Positions 44,751 to 53,728 of a stretch of 64,000 nucleotides of DNA are shown one piece after another (positions within the stretch are counted from its first letter, which is position 1; each line of letters begins with the position of its first letter). Where the stretch lies: the NCBI GenBank assembly GCA_030704225.1, contig CP131915.1, positions 3,720,001 through 3,784,000 on the forward strand, read 5' to 3'. Position numbers and translations under genes: made by a program. The notes beneath the pieces are model-generated. The model did no database searches, was not told the origin of the DNA, and worked only from the letters and a program-made list of their open reading frames with translations. Source of the stretch: Kosakonia sp. H02 (GTDB taxonomy: Bacteria > Pseudomonadota > Gammaproteobacteria > Enterobacterales > Enterobacteriaceae).

Positions 44751-44861
44751 CAATCCCTAACAGATATATAGATAAAGCAAATTTATTAGAGCAAATAATA
44801 CATTTACTTTATTTGTCACTGTCGTTACTATATCGACTGCAATTAATGAGGTTATACCCAA

Positions 44862-45392
44862 ATGGATAGTTCGTTCACGCCCATTGAGCAGATGCTCAAA
44901 TTTCGCGCCAGCCGTTATGAAGATTTCCCGTTTCAGGAAATATTATTGACCCGCCTGTGTATGCACATGCAGGGTAAGTTACTGGAAAACCGTAATAAGA
45001 TGCTGAAAGCGCAGGGCATTAACGAAACGTTGTTTATGGCGTTGATTACGCTGGAATCCCAGGAAAATCACAGCATTCAGCCTTCAGAACTGAGCAGTGC
45101 GCTGGGTTCGTCGCGCACTAATGCCACGCGTATCGCTGATGAGCTGGAAAAACGCGGCTGGATCCAGCGTCGCGAAAGCGATAACGATCGCCGCTGCCTG
45201 CACCTGCAACTTACTGATAAAGGTCATGAATTCCTGCGTCAGGTTCTGCCCCCGCAGCACCACTGCCTGCATCAACTCTGGTCTTCTCTGACCGTTGCCG
45301 AAAAAGACCAGCTCGAGCAAATCACCCGCAAACTCCTGTCACGCCTCGACCAGATGGATGAAGAAGACATTATTCACGAGGCGCTGCGCTAA
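44862..45392 (+). CDS. mprA: MprA (EmrR), MarR-family repressor of emrAB
   Basis: The 176-aa protein is nearly identical to E. coli MprA/EmrR (MDSSFTPIEQMLKFRASRYE). It contains the MarR winged helix (SALGSSRTNATRIADELEKR, then GWIQRRESDNDRRCL). It represses the emrAB pump and is released by uncouplers and other hydrophobic drugs. The emrA gene follows about 120 bp later in the same direction, so the repressor is probably part of the operon it controls. Confidence 0.97.
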   Translation: MDSSFTPIEQMLKFRASRYEDFPFQEILLTRLCMHMQGKLLENRNKMLKAQGINETLFMALITLESQENHSIQPSELSSALGSSRTNATRIADELEKRGWIQRRESDNDRRCLHLQLTDKGHEFLRQVLPPQHHCLHQLWSSLTVAEKDQLEQITRKLLSRLDQMDEEDIIHEALR

Positions 45393-45513
45393 CGCGACTA
45401 TCTGCTTGAATTTCCAGGATATAAGAACAGTAAAGGGCCGGCCATAAGCTGGCCTTTCTGACGAAAGGTCGGCTTTCGCCGACACAATGAAAAATAAGAT
45501 CGTGGAGAAAATC

Positions 45514-46686
45514 ATGAGCGCAAATGCGGAGAGTCATACCCCGCAGCAACCGGTCAAAAAGAGAGGCAAACGTAAAGGCCTCCTTCTTTTACTGACCTTG
45601 CTCTTTATTGTTATTGCCGTGGCATACGGGATTTATTGGTTTTTGGTACTGCGTCATTTTGAAGAGACCGATGATGCGTACGTGGCAGGGAATCAGGTAC
45701 AAATCATGTCGCAGGTATCCGGCAGCGTGACAAAAGTCTGGGCCGATAATACCGATTTTGTTAAGCAAGGCGATGTGTTGGTGACGCTGGATGCGACGGA
45801 TGCGCAACAGGCGTTTGAAAAAGCGCAAACAGAACTGGCGAGCAGCGTTCGTCAGACCCGCCAGTCGATGATCAACAGCAAGCAACTGCTGGCGAGTATT
45901 GAACTGAAAAAAACCGCGCTGGCGCAAGCTCAGAGCGACTTTAACCGCCGCGTGCCGCTGGGAAGCGCCAATTTGATTGGTCGCGAAGAGCTGCAACACG
46001 CCCGTGATGCGGTAGCCAGTGCGCAAGCCGAACTCGATGTTGCGGTGCAGCAATATAACGCGAACCAGGCGATCGTGCTTGATACCCGTCTGGAAGAGCA
46101 ACCCGCCGTTAAGCAGGCAGCCACCGAAGTGCGTAATAGCTGGCTGGCGCTGCAACGAACCAAAATCGTCAGCCCGATAACCGGCTATGTTTCCCGCCGT
46201 GCCGTGCAGCCTGGCGCACAGATAAGCACCACCACCGCCTTGATGGCTGTTGTTCCGGCAACCCATTTGTGGGTGGATGCGAACTTTAAAGAGACTCAGG
46301 TTGCGCATATGCGCATCGGCCAGAGTGCGACGATCATCAGTGATATTTATGGTGATGACGTCGCGTACAGCGGTAAGGTTGTCGGTCTTGATATGGGTAC
46401 CGGCAGCGCGTTCTCACTGCTGCCTGCGCAGAATGCCACCGGAAACTGGATCAAAGTGGTTCAGCGTTTGCCGGTGCGTATTGAGATCGATGCCAAACAA
46501 CTCGCCGATCATCCGCTGCGTATTGGACTTTCCACATTAGTGAAAGTGGATACTTCCGCACGTGACGGTCAGGTGCTGGCAAGCCAGGTGCGTACGACTC
46601 CAGCTTATGAAAGCAACGCCCGGGAAATCAGCCTTGAGCCGGTCAATACGCTTATCGATAACATCGTAAAAGCCAACGCCGGTTAA
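45514..46686 (+). CDS. emrA: EmrA, membrane-fusion subunit of the EmrAB-TolC efflux pump
   Basis: The ATG at 45514 gives 390 aa, the E. coli length, beginning MSANAESHTPQQPVKKRGKR. It has one membrane anchor (about 25-45), a lipoyl/HlyD-type beta domain (EETDDAYVAGNQVQIMSQVS), a periplasmic coiled-coil hairpin (about 90-210) and a C-terminal beta-barrel. It bridges EmrB to TolC. The in-frame ATG at 45487 would add nine residues absent from relatives. Confidence 0.97.
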   Translation: MSANAESHTPQQPVKKRGKRKGLLLLLTLLFIVIAVAYGIYWFLVLRHFEETDDAYVAGNQVQIMSQVSGSVTKVWADNTDFVKQGDVLVTLDATDAQQAFEKAQTELASSVRQTRQSMINSKQLLASIELKKTALAQAQSDFNRRVPLGSANLIGREELQHARDAVASAQAELDVAVQQYNANQAIVLDTRLEEQPAVKQAATEVRNSWLALQRTKIVSPITGYVSRRAVQPGAQISTTTALMAVVPATHLWVDANFKETQVAHMRIGQSATIISDIYGDDVAYSGKVVGLDMGTGSAFSLLPAQNATGNWIKVVQRLPVRIEIDAKQLADHPLRIGLSTLVKVDTSARDGQVLASQVRTTPAYESNAREISLEPVNTLIDNIVKANAG

Positions 46687-46701
46687 TCTGAGGTGAGTGC
46701 A

Positions 46702-48234
46702 ATGCAACAGAAACCGCTGGAAGGCGCGCAACTGGTCATTATGACCATTGCGCTTTCGCTTGCGACCTTCATGCAGGTGCTGGATTCCACCATCGCTAAC
46801 GTTGCTATTCCGACTATCGCCGGTAACCTGGGGTCGTCTCTGAGCCAGGGAACCTGGGTTATCACCTCGTTCGGGGTGGCGAATGCCATCTCGATCCCCA
46901 TCACCGGCTGGCTGGCGAAGCGCGTCGGCGAAGTGAAGCTGTTTCTCTGGTCCACCGTGGCGTTTGCTATCGCCTCGTGGGCATGCGGCGTGTCCAATAG
47001 CCTCGGGATGCTGATTTTCTTTCGCGTGATCCAGGGGATTGTGGCCGGGCCGTTGATTCCGCTATCGCAAAGCCTGTTGCTGAGCAACTACCCACCCGCT
47101 AAACGCTCTGTCGCGCTGGCGCTGTGGTCGATGACGGTGATCGTTGCGCCGATTTGCGGGCCGATACTCGGCGGCTATATCAGCGATAACTACCACTGGG
47201 GTTGGATCTTCTTTATCAACGTGCCGATTGGCGCGCTGGTGGTGTTGCTGACGCTGCAAAGCCTGCGCGGTCGCGAAACGCGTACCGAACAGCGGCGCAT
47301 TGATGGCATTGGTCTGGCGCTGTTGGTGGTGGGGATCGGTAGCCTGCAAATCATGCTCGACCAGGGTAAAGAGCTGGACTGGTTCAACTCGACGGAAATT
47401 ATCGTGCTGACAATTGTCGCCGTGGTGGCGATAAGTTTCCTGGTGGTGTGGGAGTTAACCGACGAGAACCCAATTGTCGATTTGTCGTTGTTTAAGTCGC
47501 GCAATTTTACCATCGGCTGTTTGTGTATCAGCCTCGCCTATATGCTCTACTTCGGCGCGATTGTGCTGTTGCCGCAGTTGTTGCAGGAGGTTTATGGCTA
47601 TACCGCAACCTGGGCGGGTCTGGCCTCTGCGCCCGTTGGGGTTATTCCGGTCTTGCTGTCGCCGATTATTGGCCGCTTCGCCCATAAGCTCGATATGCGC
47701 CGCCTGGTGACATTCAGCTTTATTATGTATGCGGTGTGCTTCTACTGGCGTGCGTATACATTTGAGCCGGGGATGGACTTTGGCGCGTCGGCGTGGCCGC
47801 AGTTTATTCAGGGTTTCGCGGTGGCCTGCTTCTTTATGCCGCTGACGACCATTACCCTTTCCGGTTTGCCGCCCGAACGCCTGGCGGCCGCGTCCAGCCT
47901 CTCGAACTTTACGCGAACGCTGGCGGGCTCTATCGGGACGTCGATTACCACCACACTGTGGACTAACCGGGAATCGTTGCACCATGCGCAGTTAACGGAA
48001 GCGGTCAATCCTTATAACCCGAACTCGCAGGAGATGTATAACCAACTGCAAGGGCTGGGTTTGTCGCAACAGCAGTCGTCTGGCTGGATAGCCCAGCAGA
48101 TTACTAACCAGGGGCTGATCATTTCGGCTAACGAGATTTTCTGGTTTTCGGCGGGCGTGTTCTTGATCCTGCTGAGCCTGGTGTGGTTCGCTAAACCGCC
48201 GTTTGGCGCTGGCGGCGGCGGTGGCGCGCATTAA
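46702..48234 (+). CDS. emrB: EmrB, MFS multidrug efflux transporter
   Basis: EmrB is the 14-segment MFS pump of the EmrAB-TolC system, extruding uncouplers and hydrophobic antibiotics. The start at 46702 after GAGGTG gives 510 aa beginning MQQKPLEGAQLVIMTIALSL (E. coli 512). Typical motifs include TFMQVLDSTIANVAIPTIAG (motif D1) and GWLAKRVGEVKLF (motif A). The C-terminal tail is Gly-rich, as in E. coli. The gene follows emrA by 15 bp and is closed by a terminator. Confidence 0.97.
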   Translation: MQQKPLEGAQLVIMTIALSLATFMQVLDSTIANVAIPTIAGNLGSSLSQGTWVITSFGVANAISIPITGWLAKRVGEVKLFLWSTVAFAIASWACGVSNSLGMLIFFRVIQGIVAGPLIPLSQSLLLSNYPPAKRSVALALWSMTVIVAPICGPILGGYISDNYHWGWIFFINVPIGALVVLLTLQSLRGRETRTEQRRIDGIGLALLVVGIGSLQIMLDQGKELDWFNSTEIIVLTIVAVVAISFLVVWELTDENPIVDLSLFKSRNFTIGCLCISLAYMLYFGAIVLLPQLLQEVYGYTATWAGLASAPVGVIPVLLSPIIGRFAHKLDMRRLVTFSFIMYAVCFYWRAYTFEPGMDFGASAWPQFIQGFAVACFFMPLTTITLSGLPPERLAAASSLSNFTRTLAGSIGTSITTTLWTNRESLHHAQLTEAVNPYNPNSQEMYNQLQGLGLSQQQSSGWIAQQITNQGLIISANEIFWFSAGVFLILLSLVWFAKPPFGAGGGGGAH

Positions 48235-48245
48235 CGCAAAAAGCA

Positions 48246-48274
48246 AATCGCCTCCAGAAGGAGGCGATTTTTTT
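48246..48274. terminator. Terminator between emrB and the FKBP gene
   Basis: AATCGCCTCC (48246-48255) and GGAGGCGATT (48260-48269) with an AGAA loop, then a T run to 48274. It serves emrB on the plus strand and overlaps the very end of the convergent FKBP gene. Confidence 0.88.
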
Positions 48275-49679
48275 ATTTCTCGATGCTGAGGACTTCCAGC
48301 GTCATTGTCGAAGCAACACCTGGCGGCACCGCGCCGGGTATTCCTTCCTCGCCGTAAGCCAGTTCGACCGGGATATAAATTCTCACCCTGCCGCCAACGA
48401 CCAGCTTTTCCACGCCTGCACGCATGAGCGGCGGCAGTTCACTTACCCGCCCGGTATGAATCTCACCTTTGGCCAGAATCTTGCCCGAGCTAACTTTTTC
48501 ATCCACTTTAAAACGGATGACATCATTAGCCGCAATCGCCGCGCCTTCTCCACGTTTTTCAACCAGATAGACGACGCCGCTTTCTGCCCGCTCGGCACCT
48601 TTAAGCTTTGCCGCATCCGCCAGAAGCTGCTGCCCCTGTTTCTTGTTGCTTGTCATGTCGCGTTGACGCGCATCAGCCACCCGCTTGTTTAGTGCGCTCA
48701 GCACTTTTTCGATATCAGCGGGTTGCATTTGCAGGCTACCGGCAAACTTGTCCTGTAAGCCTTGCAGAAATGCCGGCGGCAGAAATTTTTGCCCGGCGCT
48801 TTTCAGCGTTTCGCTTTCAAGCTGCACTTTTTCTGCAAACCAGATGCCCCAGGCGTAATTGGTTTTCGCTTGTTCAGACTTGTTCGCAGCCAGCGAGAAA
48901 ACAGGATTGCTTACTTTTGCCGGTTCTTTTTCCGCCTTGCGCGGTATGGCCAGCGCCGCGACAAGCTGCTGCTGAACCCGTTCTTTCTCTGCGCTGCTCT
49001 GTTTCAGCTTCTCTTCCAGCGTCGCGATACGTGACGCCTGTTCATTCACCTTTTTCGTGGCGACATCAAGCTGGCCTTTTACCTCGCCATGCTTTTTATT
49101 CACTTCCGTGAGTTGTTTAACGTGATCCGTCGTTTTTGTCGCCGTAAGCTGGAGCTTCGCATTTTGCTCCGCGCCCTGTTTTTTCGCTTCGGCCAGTTGC
49201 TGCTGGCTGGTTTTTAATTGCCGTTGCAGCTGGCTGTTCTCATTGCTGATGGCCTGAAACTTCCCGGCATCCTGCACGTGCCTTTTCGTCGCTTCCGCTA
49301 ACTGCTGCTTTAGCCGTATATTTTCGTGACTGGCAGCGTTTACTTGTTCATCCGATTTCTTTGCCGGCACAGCGGCGGCCTGTTTTTTACGCAACGCCTG
49401 CACTTCACGCCGCGATGCTGCAAGCTTACTTTTCAGCAGCCTGATCTCTTTCTCGCTCGCGTCCTTTTTAGGCGCGACGCTCGGTTTCACAGGAGCGGAA
49501 TTTGCAGGCATGACGACCGGGCTCGCGGGAATGCCCGTCTGGGTAAAAGGGGATTTTGGCCCGACGGATATTATGTTCTCTTTGTTAAGACGTTCGAGTA
49601 ACGCCGTAGAATCAGCACCGACCGCAGAGGCTGAAATAGTCGATAGCAATACAACCGATAAATATAATAACTTTCTCAT
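48273..49679 (-). CDS. FKBP-type peptidyl-prolyl isomerase with long coiled-coil region
   Basis: Starting at the ATG at 49679, the 468-aa protein has a signal peptide (MRKLLYLSVVLLSTISASAV), a Pro/Ala linker, then about 200 residues of heptad-rich coiled coil (about 75-280, with repeated QLxxA and KxxE patterns). An FkpA-like N-terminal dimerisation helix region (about 290-360, AWGIWFAEKVQLESETLK) and a C-terminal FKBP domain (about 375-468, ending VELAYGEEGIPGAVPPGVAS) follow. FkpA itself is about 270 aa, so the coiled coil is an unusual insertion. It is periplasmic and probably a chaperone. The start overlaps the stop of an upstream lipoprotein gene (ATGA). Confidence 0.85.
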   Translation of the reverse strand: MRKLLYLSVVLLSTISASAVGADSTALLERLNKENIISVGPKSPFTQTGIPASPVVMPANSAPVKPSVAPKKDASEKEIRLLKSKLAASRREVQALRKKQAAAVPAKKSDEQVNAASHENIRLKQQLAEATKRHVQDAGKFQAISNENSQLQRQLKTSQQQLAEAKKQGAEQNAKLQLTATKTTDHVKQLTEVNKKHGEVKGQLDVATKKVNEQASRIATLEEKLKQSSAEKERVQQQLVAALAIPRKAEKEPAKVSNPVFSLAANKSEQAKTNYAWGIWFAEKVQLESETLKSAGQKFLPPAFLQGLQDKFAGSLQMQPADIEKVLSALNKRVADARQRDMTSNKKQGQQLLADAAKLKGAERAESGVVYLVEKRGEGAAIAANDVIRFKVDEKVSSGKILAKGEIHTGRVSELPPLMRAGVEKLVVGGRVRIYIPVELAYGEEGIPGAVPPGVASTMTLEVLSIEK

Positions 49680-50047
49680 AACTGTTTCAGTGAATTTGCA
49701 CGTCTGGACATATTTGTGAATACCGCGCTGCGCACGCGCGAACAAACAACTTCAATTTTGTTGTCTATTTCGGTCTTCATTATTTCCGCCGAGTTGTTAT
49801 CAATGATCGGCTGATTTTTCTTATACACTTCGTAGCTTTGATTGATGGTGCTGAATTGTTGCTTATACGTTTCAAAGGCAGAGTTATCCAGCCCTTTTAA
49901 TGCAGTCAGAAGTTCGTAGCATTGCTGTGTCTGCTGCTTCTGCGGCGCGTCCAGCACCACGGCGGGAGCTTTTGATTTAACGCAACCGGTTAAGAGGAAG
50001 GGTAAACAAAATGAGATACATAAGAGAGAAAGCTGTGAGCGCCGCAT
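49676..50047 (-). CDS. Small lipoprotein paired with the FKBP gene
   Basis: The 123-aa product has a lipoprotein signal peptide with lipobox LLTGC (C22) and a mature helical domain containing paired cysteines (QQCYELLTALKGLDNSAFET and KIEVVCSRVRSAVF). Residue +2 after the cysteine is Val, so outer-membrane sorting is expected. I recognise no family. It overlaps the FKBP gene by 4 bp, so the pair is one unit. These two genes interrupt the emrB-luxS junction that is direct in E. coli. Confidence 0.8.
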   Translation of the reverse strand: MRRSQLSLLCISFCLPFLLTGCVKSKAPAVVLDAPQKQQTQQCYELLTALKGLDNSAFETYKQQFSTINQSYEVYKKNQPIIDNNSAEIMKTEIDNKIEVVCSRVRSAVFTNMSRRANSLKQL

Positions 50048-50288
50048 AATATCCTCATCATTCAGGCATCTTTTTCACTGAAATTGGTTCAGAGAGTGAA
50101 TATATTGGAAGTAAAAGGTTCGTCTAATAACGACGAGAGGAGCAAACTAGCACGGCAAGAATTAAATAACAACCAGAAGGCTCAGGACAGCAGAGGATAT
50201 TAACAATACATCAGCAATTAATTATAAATAACAAAATCAAATAAATTTCTTGAATAAAAACTATCTGATAAATACGGCGATAAATAAT

Positions 50289-50320
50289 ACGCCGCCTTCT
50301 GCTGACAGAGAGGCGGCGTA
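50289..50320 (-). terminator. Terminator of luxS
   Basis: ACGCCGCCT (50289-50297) and AGGCGGCGT (50312-50320) form a 9-bp stem. On the minus strand ATTATTTATC follows. It lies just after the luxS stop. The remaining AT-rich space (50048-50288) between luxS and the lipoprotein gene must hold that gene's promoter; I see no other gene there. Confidence 0.75.
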
Positions 50321-50325
50321 AAAGA

Positions 50326-50841
50326 CTAGATATGCAGTTCCTGCAATTTTTCTTTCGGCAGGGCCAGCTCTTCGTTGCTATTAACACGGACATCGCTTTC
50401 AAGAATATGGCGCGCAATTTCCTGCGCTTCGGTAAGCGAATGCATCTGGTACGTCCCGCACTGATAAACGTTCAGCTCCGGGATTTGGTTCTGCTCTTTA
50501 ACCTTCAGAACATCTGCCATCGCTGCTTTCCAGGCGTCCGCTACACGCTGCTCATCCGGCGTACCGATCAGGCTCATGTAGAAACCCGTGCGGCAGCCCA
50601 TCGGCGAGATGTCGATGATCTCAACGCCGTTGCCGTTGAGGTGATTACGCATAAAGCCCGCAAACAGATGCTCAAGGGTGTGGATCCCTTTTTCCGGCAT
50701 CACTTCTTTGTTAGGAATGCAGAAACGCAGGTCGAATACAGTGATGGCGTCGCCGTGCGGCGTGTTCATTGTTTTGGCAACACGGACAGCAGGCGCTTCC
50801 ATACGGGTATGATCGACAGTGAAGCTATCCAATAACGGCAT
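50326..50841 (-). CDS. luxS: LuxS, S-ribosylhomocysteine lyase
   Basis: LuxS splits S-ribosylhomocysteine into homocysteine and the precursor of autoinducer AI-2. The 171-aa protein matches E. coli LuxS in length and sequence: MPLLDSFTVDHTRMEAPAVR, the metal motif HTLEHLFAGFMRNH, and DISPMGCRTGFYMSLIG with the catalytic cysteine. It is transcribed away from micA, which lies in its 5' region on the opposite strand. Confidence 0.98.
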   Translation of the reverse strand: MPLLDSFTVDHTRMEAPAVRVAKTMNTPHGDAITVFDLRFCIPNKEVMPEKGIHTLEHLFAGFMRNHLNGNGVEIIDISPMGCRTGFYMSLIGTPDEQRVADAWKAAMADVLKVKEQNQIPELNVYQCGTYQMHSLTEAQEIARHILESDVRVNSNEELALPKEKLQELHI

Positions 50842-50879
50842 TTAGTCACCTCCGACAGTGATTTTTTTAAAAATAAAAT

Positions 50880-50906
50880 GAACTCTTGTTTCCCGTGCGG
50901 GTCTGA
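50880..50906 (+). promoter_or_regulatory. Sigma-E promoter of micA
   Basis: GAACTC (50880-50885), a 16-bp spacer and TCTGA (50902-50906) fit the sigma-E consensus GGAACTT-N16-TCAAA. The predicted transcript start is 7 bp downstream at the first base of MicA, as in E. coli. Confidence 0.85.
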
Positions 50907-50912
50907 ACATGT

Positions 50913-50985
50913 GAAAGACGCGCATTTGTTATCATCATCCCTGAGTTCAGAGATGAAATTTCGGCCACAGCGATGTGGCCTTTTT
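50913..50985 (+). ncRNA. micA: MicA, sigma-E-dependent small RNA
   Basis: The sequence begins GAAAGACGCGCATTTGTTAT, continues with ATCATCATCCCTGA, and ends with the GGCCAC/GTGGCC terminator hairpin and a T run. It is nearly identical to E. coli MicA and occupies the same place between luxS and gshA. MicA pairs through its 5' end with ompA and other outer-membrane protein mRNAs with Hfq. The 5' seed is unchanged. It lies antisense to the luxS 5' region, where it is known in E. coli to lead to RNase III processing of the luxS leader. Confidence 0.97.
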
Positions 50986-50993
50986 CTTTTCTA

Positions 50994-52538
50994 TCAGGCG
51001 TGACGCGCAAGCAACGCTTCAAACGGCTCCGTATCCCCGGCTTCAACCTCTGCCTGACGCGCCAGTGATGCTTTACATTCGGCGATAAAATCTTCTTCAC
51101 GCAAGATCTCCAGCGGCTCTTCACGCAGCTGTGAGCGGTACTGATCGCCCAGCGCCTTACCGGTGCCGCCAATCCCATTATCGATCATCGAGCGCAAAAT
51201 ACGCGCAGAGAAGGTTAATTCCGGATCGTCGAAGCTGGCAACCAGTTGGTCACACACTGTTTCATACTCATTGCCACCGTACACGCCATCAAGCGTCTGC
51301 GCTACTCGTTTCAGATCGCTAAACAGATCGCGCCCCACATCGGCGAGCGGGTACTGTGCAGTTTCGCAGCCAATTCCCAGCGTCAGACCAGGTTTGCGCC
51401 CTTCCAGAATCACGCGATTCCAGTTGGTGCGGGTACACAGCAGTTCATCGCTGCTCATTTCAGGCGCATCGGCCAGCACGCACCAGACCATAAACAGATC
51501 GAGGAAACGCACCTGCTGCTCGTCAACGCCAATCGCGGTGAATGGGTTGATATCCAGCGAGCGCACTTCAATGTATTCAATACCGCCGCGCAGCAGTGCA
51601 TCCGACGGTGTTTCGCCGCTGCGGGTAACGCGTTTCGGGCGAACAGGCGCATAAAGCTCGTTCTCGATTTGCAGGATATTGGTATTGATTTGCAGGTACT
51701 TACCGTTTTTTTGCAAACCGATTTTTGCATACTCTTCCGAAGGCGTTTTAATGGCGCGCTTCAGAGCAACGACGTAATCGTGCAGATTGTTAAAGGTGAT
51801 GCCCAGGTTGTTTTGCGATTTATTGGTGTAACCCAAATCGCTCAAGCGCAGCGAGGTCGCATAGGGCAGATAGAGCATCCCGTTCGCTGTTTTCTCAAAC
51901 GGCAGCGTAGTCGGTTTGCCTTGCAGGAACGATGAGCAGATCGCCGGAGAAGCGCCGAATAGATAGGGGATCACCCAGCCAAAGCGGTAGTAATTGCGGA
52001 TCAGGCGGAAATAGCCGTCCGAAACCGTTTCTTTATCGGTGCTGCCGCTTTTTGCCTGCCAGAACGCCATCGGCAGCGAGAAATTATAATGCACGCCGGA
52101 GATGGTTTGCATCAGCGCGCCGTAGCGGTTTTTCAGCCCTTCACGATAGAGCGTTTTCAGGCGACCAATATTAGAGGTGCCGTATTGCGCCAGTTCGATG
52201 TCCTGCCCTTCTTTTATATAGCAGGGCATACTCAGCGGCCACATGCGCTCATCGCCAATCTGGCGGGCGGTGTAGCGGTGGATATCGCGCATAATGGTCA
52301 ACATATGGTCGATATCACCATCAACCGGAGTGATAAACTCCAGCAGCGCTTCGGCAAAATCAGTTGTAATCCATTTATGGGTTAATGCAGAGCCAAGCGC
52401 TGCCGCGTGACCTGTTGTCGCCAATGCCCCATCCGCATTAACGCGCAGGGTTTCACGCTCAAGACCGCGTTGGATCCCTTTCAGCGCCTGAGGATTTTTT
52501 TCCAGCCAGGACAACGCCTGTGATACGTCCGGGATCAA
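50994..52538 (-). CDS. gshA: GshA, glutamate-cysteine ligase
   Basis: GshA makes gamma-glutamylcysteine, the first step of glutathione synthesis. The 514-aa protein is collinear with E. coli GshA (518 aa): IQRGLERETLRVNADG, LEFITPVDGDIDHML, and NELYAPVRPKRVTRSGETP. Translation starts at TTG (52538) after GGGAGGT, as in E. coli. The C-terminus is slightly shorter than that of E. coli. Confidence 0.97.
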   Translation of the reverse strand: MIPDVSQALSWLEKNPQALKGIQRGLERETLRVNADGALATTGHAAALGSALTHKWITTDFAEALLEFITPVDGDIDHMLTIMRDIHRYTARQIGDERMWPLSMPCYIKEGQDIELAQYGTSNIGRLKTLYREGLKNRYGALMQTISGVHYNFSLPMAFWQAKSGSTDKETVSDGYFRLIRNYYRFGWVIPYLFGASPAICSSFLQGKPTTLPFEKTANGMLYLPYATSLRLSDLGYTNKSQNNLGITFNNLHDYVVALKRAIKTPSEEYAKIGLQKNGKYLQINTNILQIENELYAPVRPKRVTRSGETPSDALLRGGIEYIEVRSLDINPFTAIGVDEQQVRFLDLFMVWCVLADAPEMSSDELLCTRTNWNRVILEGRKPGLTLGIGCETAQYPLADVGRDLFSDLKRVAQTLDGVYGGNEYETVCDQLVASFDDPELTFSARILRSMIDNGIGGTGKALGDQYRSQLREEPLEILREEDFIAECKASLARQAEVEAGDTEPFEALLARHA

Positions 52539-52618
52539 ATTGACCTCCCGCCTGTAATAATCATTTCATTAAGCATAATTGTAATGGTTGACGATGAAAG
52601 GTCACTCACTCAGTCCAA

Positions 52619-53047
52619 TTAGTGCCACCACGTCATACCCTGAAGCGTTACGAGAGCAAGAGCCACATAGCGCAACGCTTTGCCAAGGCATAAAAAAAAC
52701 AGTACGGGCCCCCACGAAAGGCGTAGCCATCCCGCAAGAACACACAGTAAATCGCCCATAACAGGCATCCAGCTCAACAACAGCGCCACTGCGCCATAGC
52801 GCCTGAGCCAGTGGGTAGCTTTTTCCTGCCAGCGCGATACCTTACGCTGCGGAAAGAAACGACCAAGGATAACGTTAGTCAGCCCTCCAAGGCTATTACC
52901 CATTGTTGCTATTCCAACAAGCCACCAGGGCTGGCTTGTATGCGCGAGTAACATTGCGACCAGCACGACCTCAGAGTTGCCTGGCAAAATCGTAGCGCTG
53001 AGGAAACTGCTGGCGAACAATGAGAAGAGCGACAGTGAGTCGCTCAC
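52619..53047 (-). CDS. yqaA: YqaA, DedA-like (SNARE-associated) membrane protein
   Basis: The 142-aa protein has four membrane segments and the short DedA/VTT-type core: FASSFLSATILPGNSEVVLV, then NSLGGLTNVILGRFFPQRKV and the Gly/Trp-rich end. E. coli YqaA is the same length. It overlaps yqaB by 4 bp, so the two are translated together. The function is not established. Confidence 0.95.
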   Translation of the reverse strand: MSDSLSLFSLFASSFLSATILPGNSEVVLVAMLLAHTSQPWWLVGIATMGNSLGGLTNVILGRFFPQRKVSRWQEKATHWLRRYGAVALLLSWMPVMGDLLCVLAGWLRLSWGPVLFFLCLGKALRYVALALVTLQGMTWWH

Positions 53048-53610
53048 AATAAGCGAACATCCACAACGTCCATACCGGCAGCGCGCGCGGCCAGCAGGCC
53101 GAAATCGGCATCTTCAAACACCACGCACTGCGACGGCTCAACGCCCATTCGTTGTGCGCAGAGTAAGAAAGTATCCGGTGCAGGTTTGTGGTGTTGAACG
53201 TGATCGGCAGCGATGACCGCATTGAAGTATTGCCGAAGCCCGAGATGCGCCAGTAATGCTTCGGCAATAAAACTTTCGCTGCCAGTGCCAACGGACATCG
53301 GGCGACGGCCATACCACTCTTTTACAACTTCAATGAGCGGCAACGGGCGCACGCAATCCAGCAGCATCGCTTTTACGGCTGCGGTCTTCTCTTGTGCTAA
53401 TAAATGGGGATCGAGATCGGCCTGGTTTGCTTCAATTATCGCTTGTGCGGTACGCCAGGTCGGTGAGCCATTCAACCCAACCATGGCCTGTTCGTCAAAA
53501 TGCATTCCGTAACGCGCCAGCACCTCGTGCCAGGCTTTGCGGTGGGTTGGTTCAGTATCGAGGATGGTGCCATCCATATCGAAAATCAGACCAGCATAAC
53601 GTTCGTACAT
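53044..53610 (-). CDS. yqaB: YqaB, HAD-family fructose-1-phosphatase
   Basis: The 188-aa HAD hydrolase (E. coli 188) has motif I FDMDGTILDTEPTH with the nucleophilic aspartate, motif II SVGTGSES, motif III lysine in HKPAPDTF, and motif IV VFEDADFG. E. coli YqaB dephosphorylates fructose-1-phosphate and 6-phosphogluconate. In E. coli the tRNA cluster argQ-argZ-argY-argV and then csrA follow on this side; here only the 3' tip of a tRNA-Arg remains (53729-53747). Confidence 0.96.
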   Translation of the reverse strand: MYERYAGLIFDMDGTILDTEPTHRKAWHEVLARYGMHFDEQAMVGLNGSPTWRTAQAIIEANQADLDPHLLAQEKTAAVKAMLLDCVRPLPLIEVVKEWYGRRPMSVGTGSESFIAEALLAHLGLRQYFNAVIAADHVQHHKPAPDTFLLCAQRMGVEPSQCVVFEDADFGLLAARAAGMDVVDVRLL

Positions 53611-53728
53611 CGTACTCTCACAAACCGGATAACAAACAATTACTTTAACGTAAACAAGGTTTTTTGTCGCTGCCAGAGAGTGAGAAGCTGAGAGGGATGA
53701 TGATTATTGGAAGGGATTTCGCAGAAGA

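Noticed and set aside
44588..44869. Intact 93-aa gene upstream of mprA
   Set aside because: Only the first part resembles a protein (YgaZ); the rest is AT-rich promoter-like DNA leading into mprA. It is better explained as a relic.
50211..50417. Frame overlapping the luxS 3' end
   Set aside because: It lies partly inside luxS on the same strand in another frame and runs through the luxS terminator.
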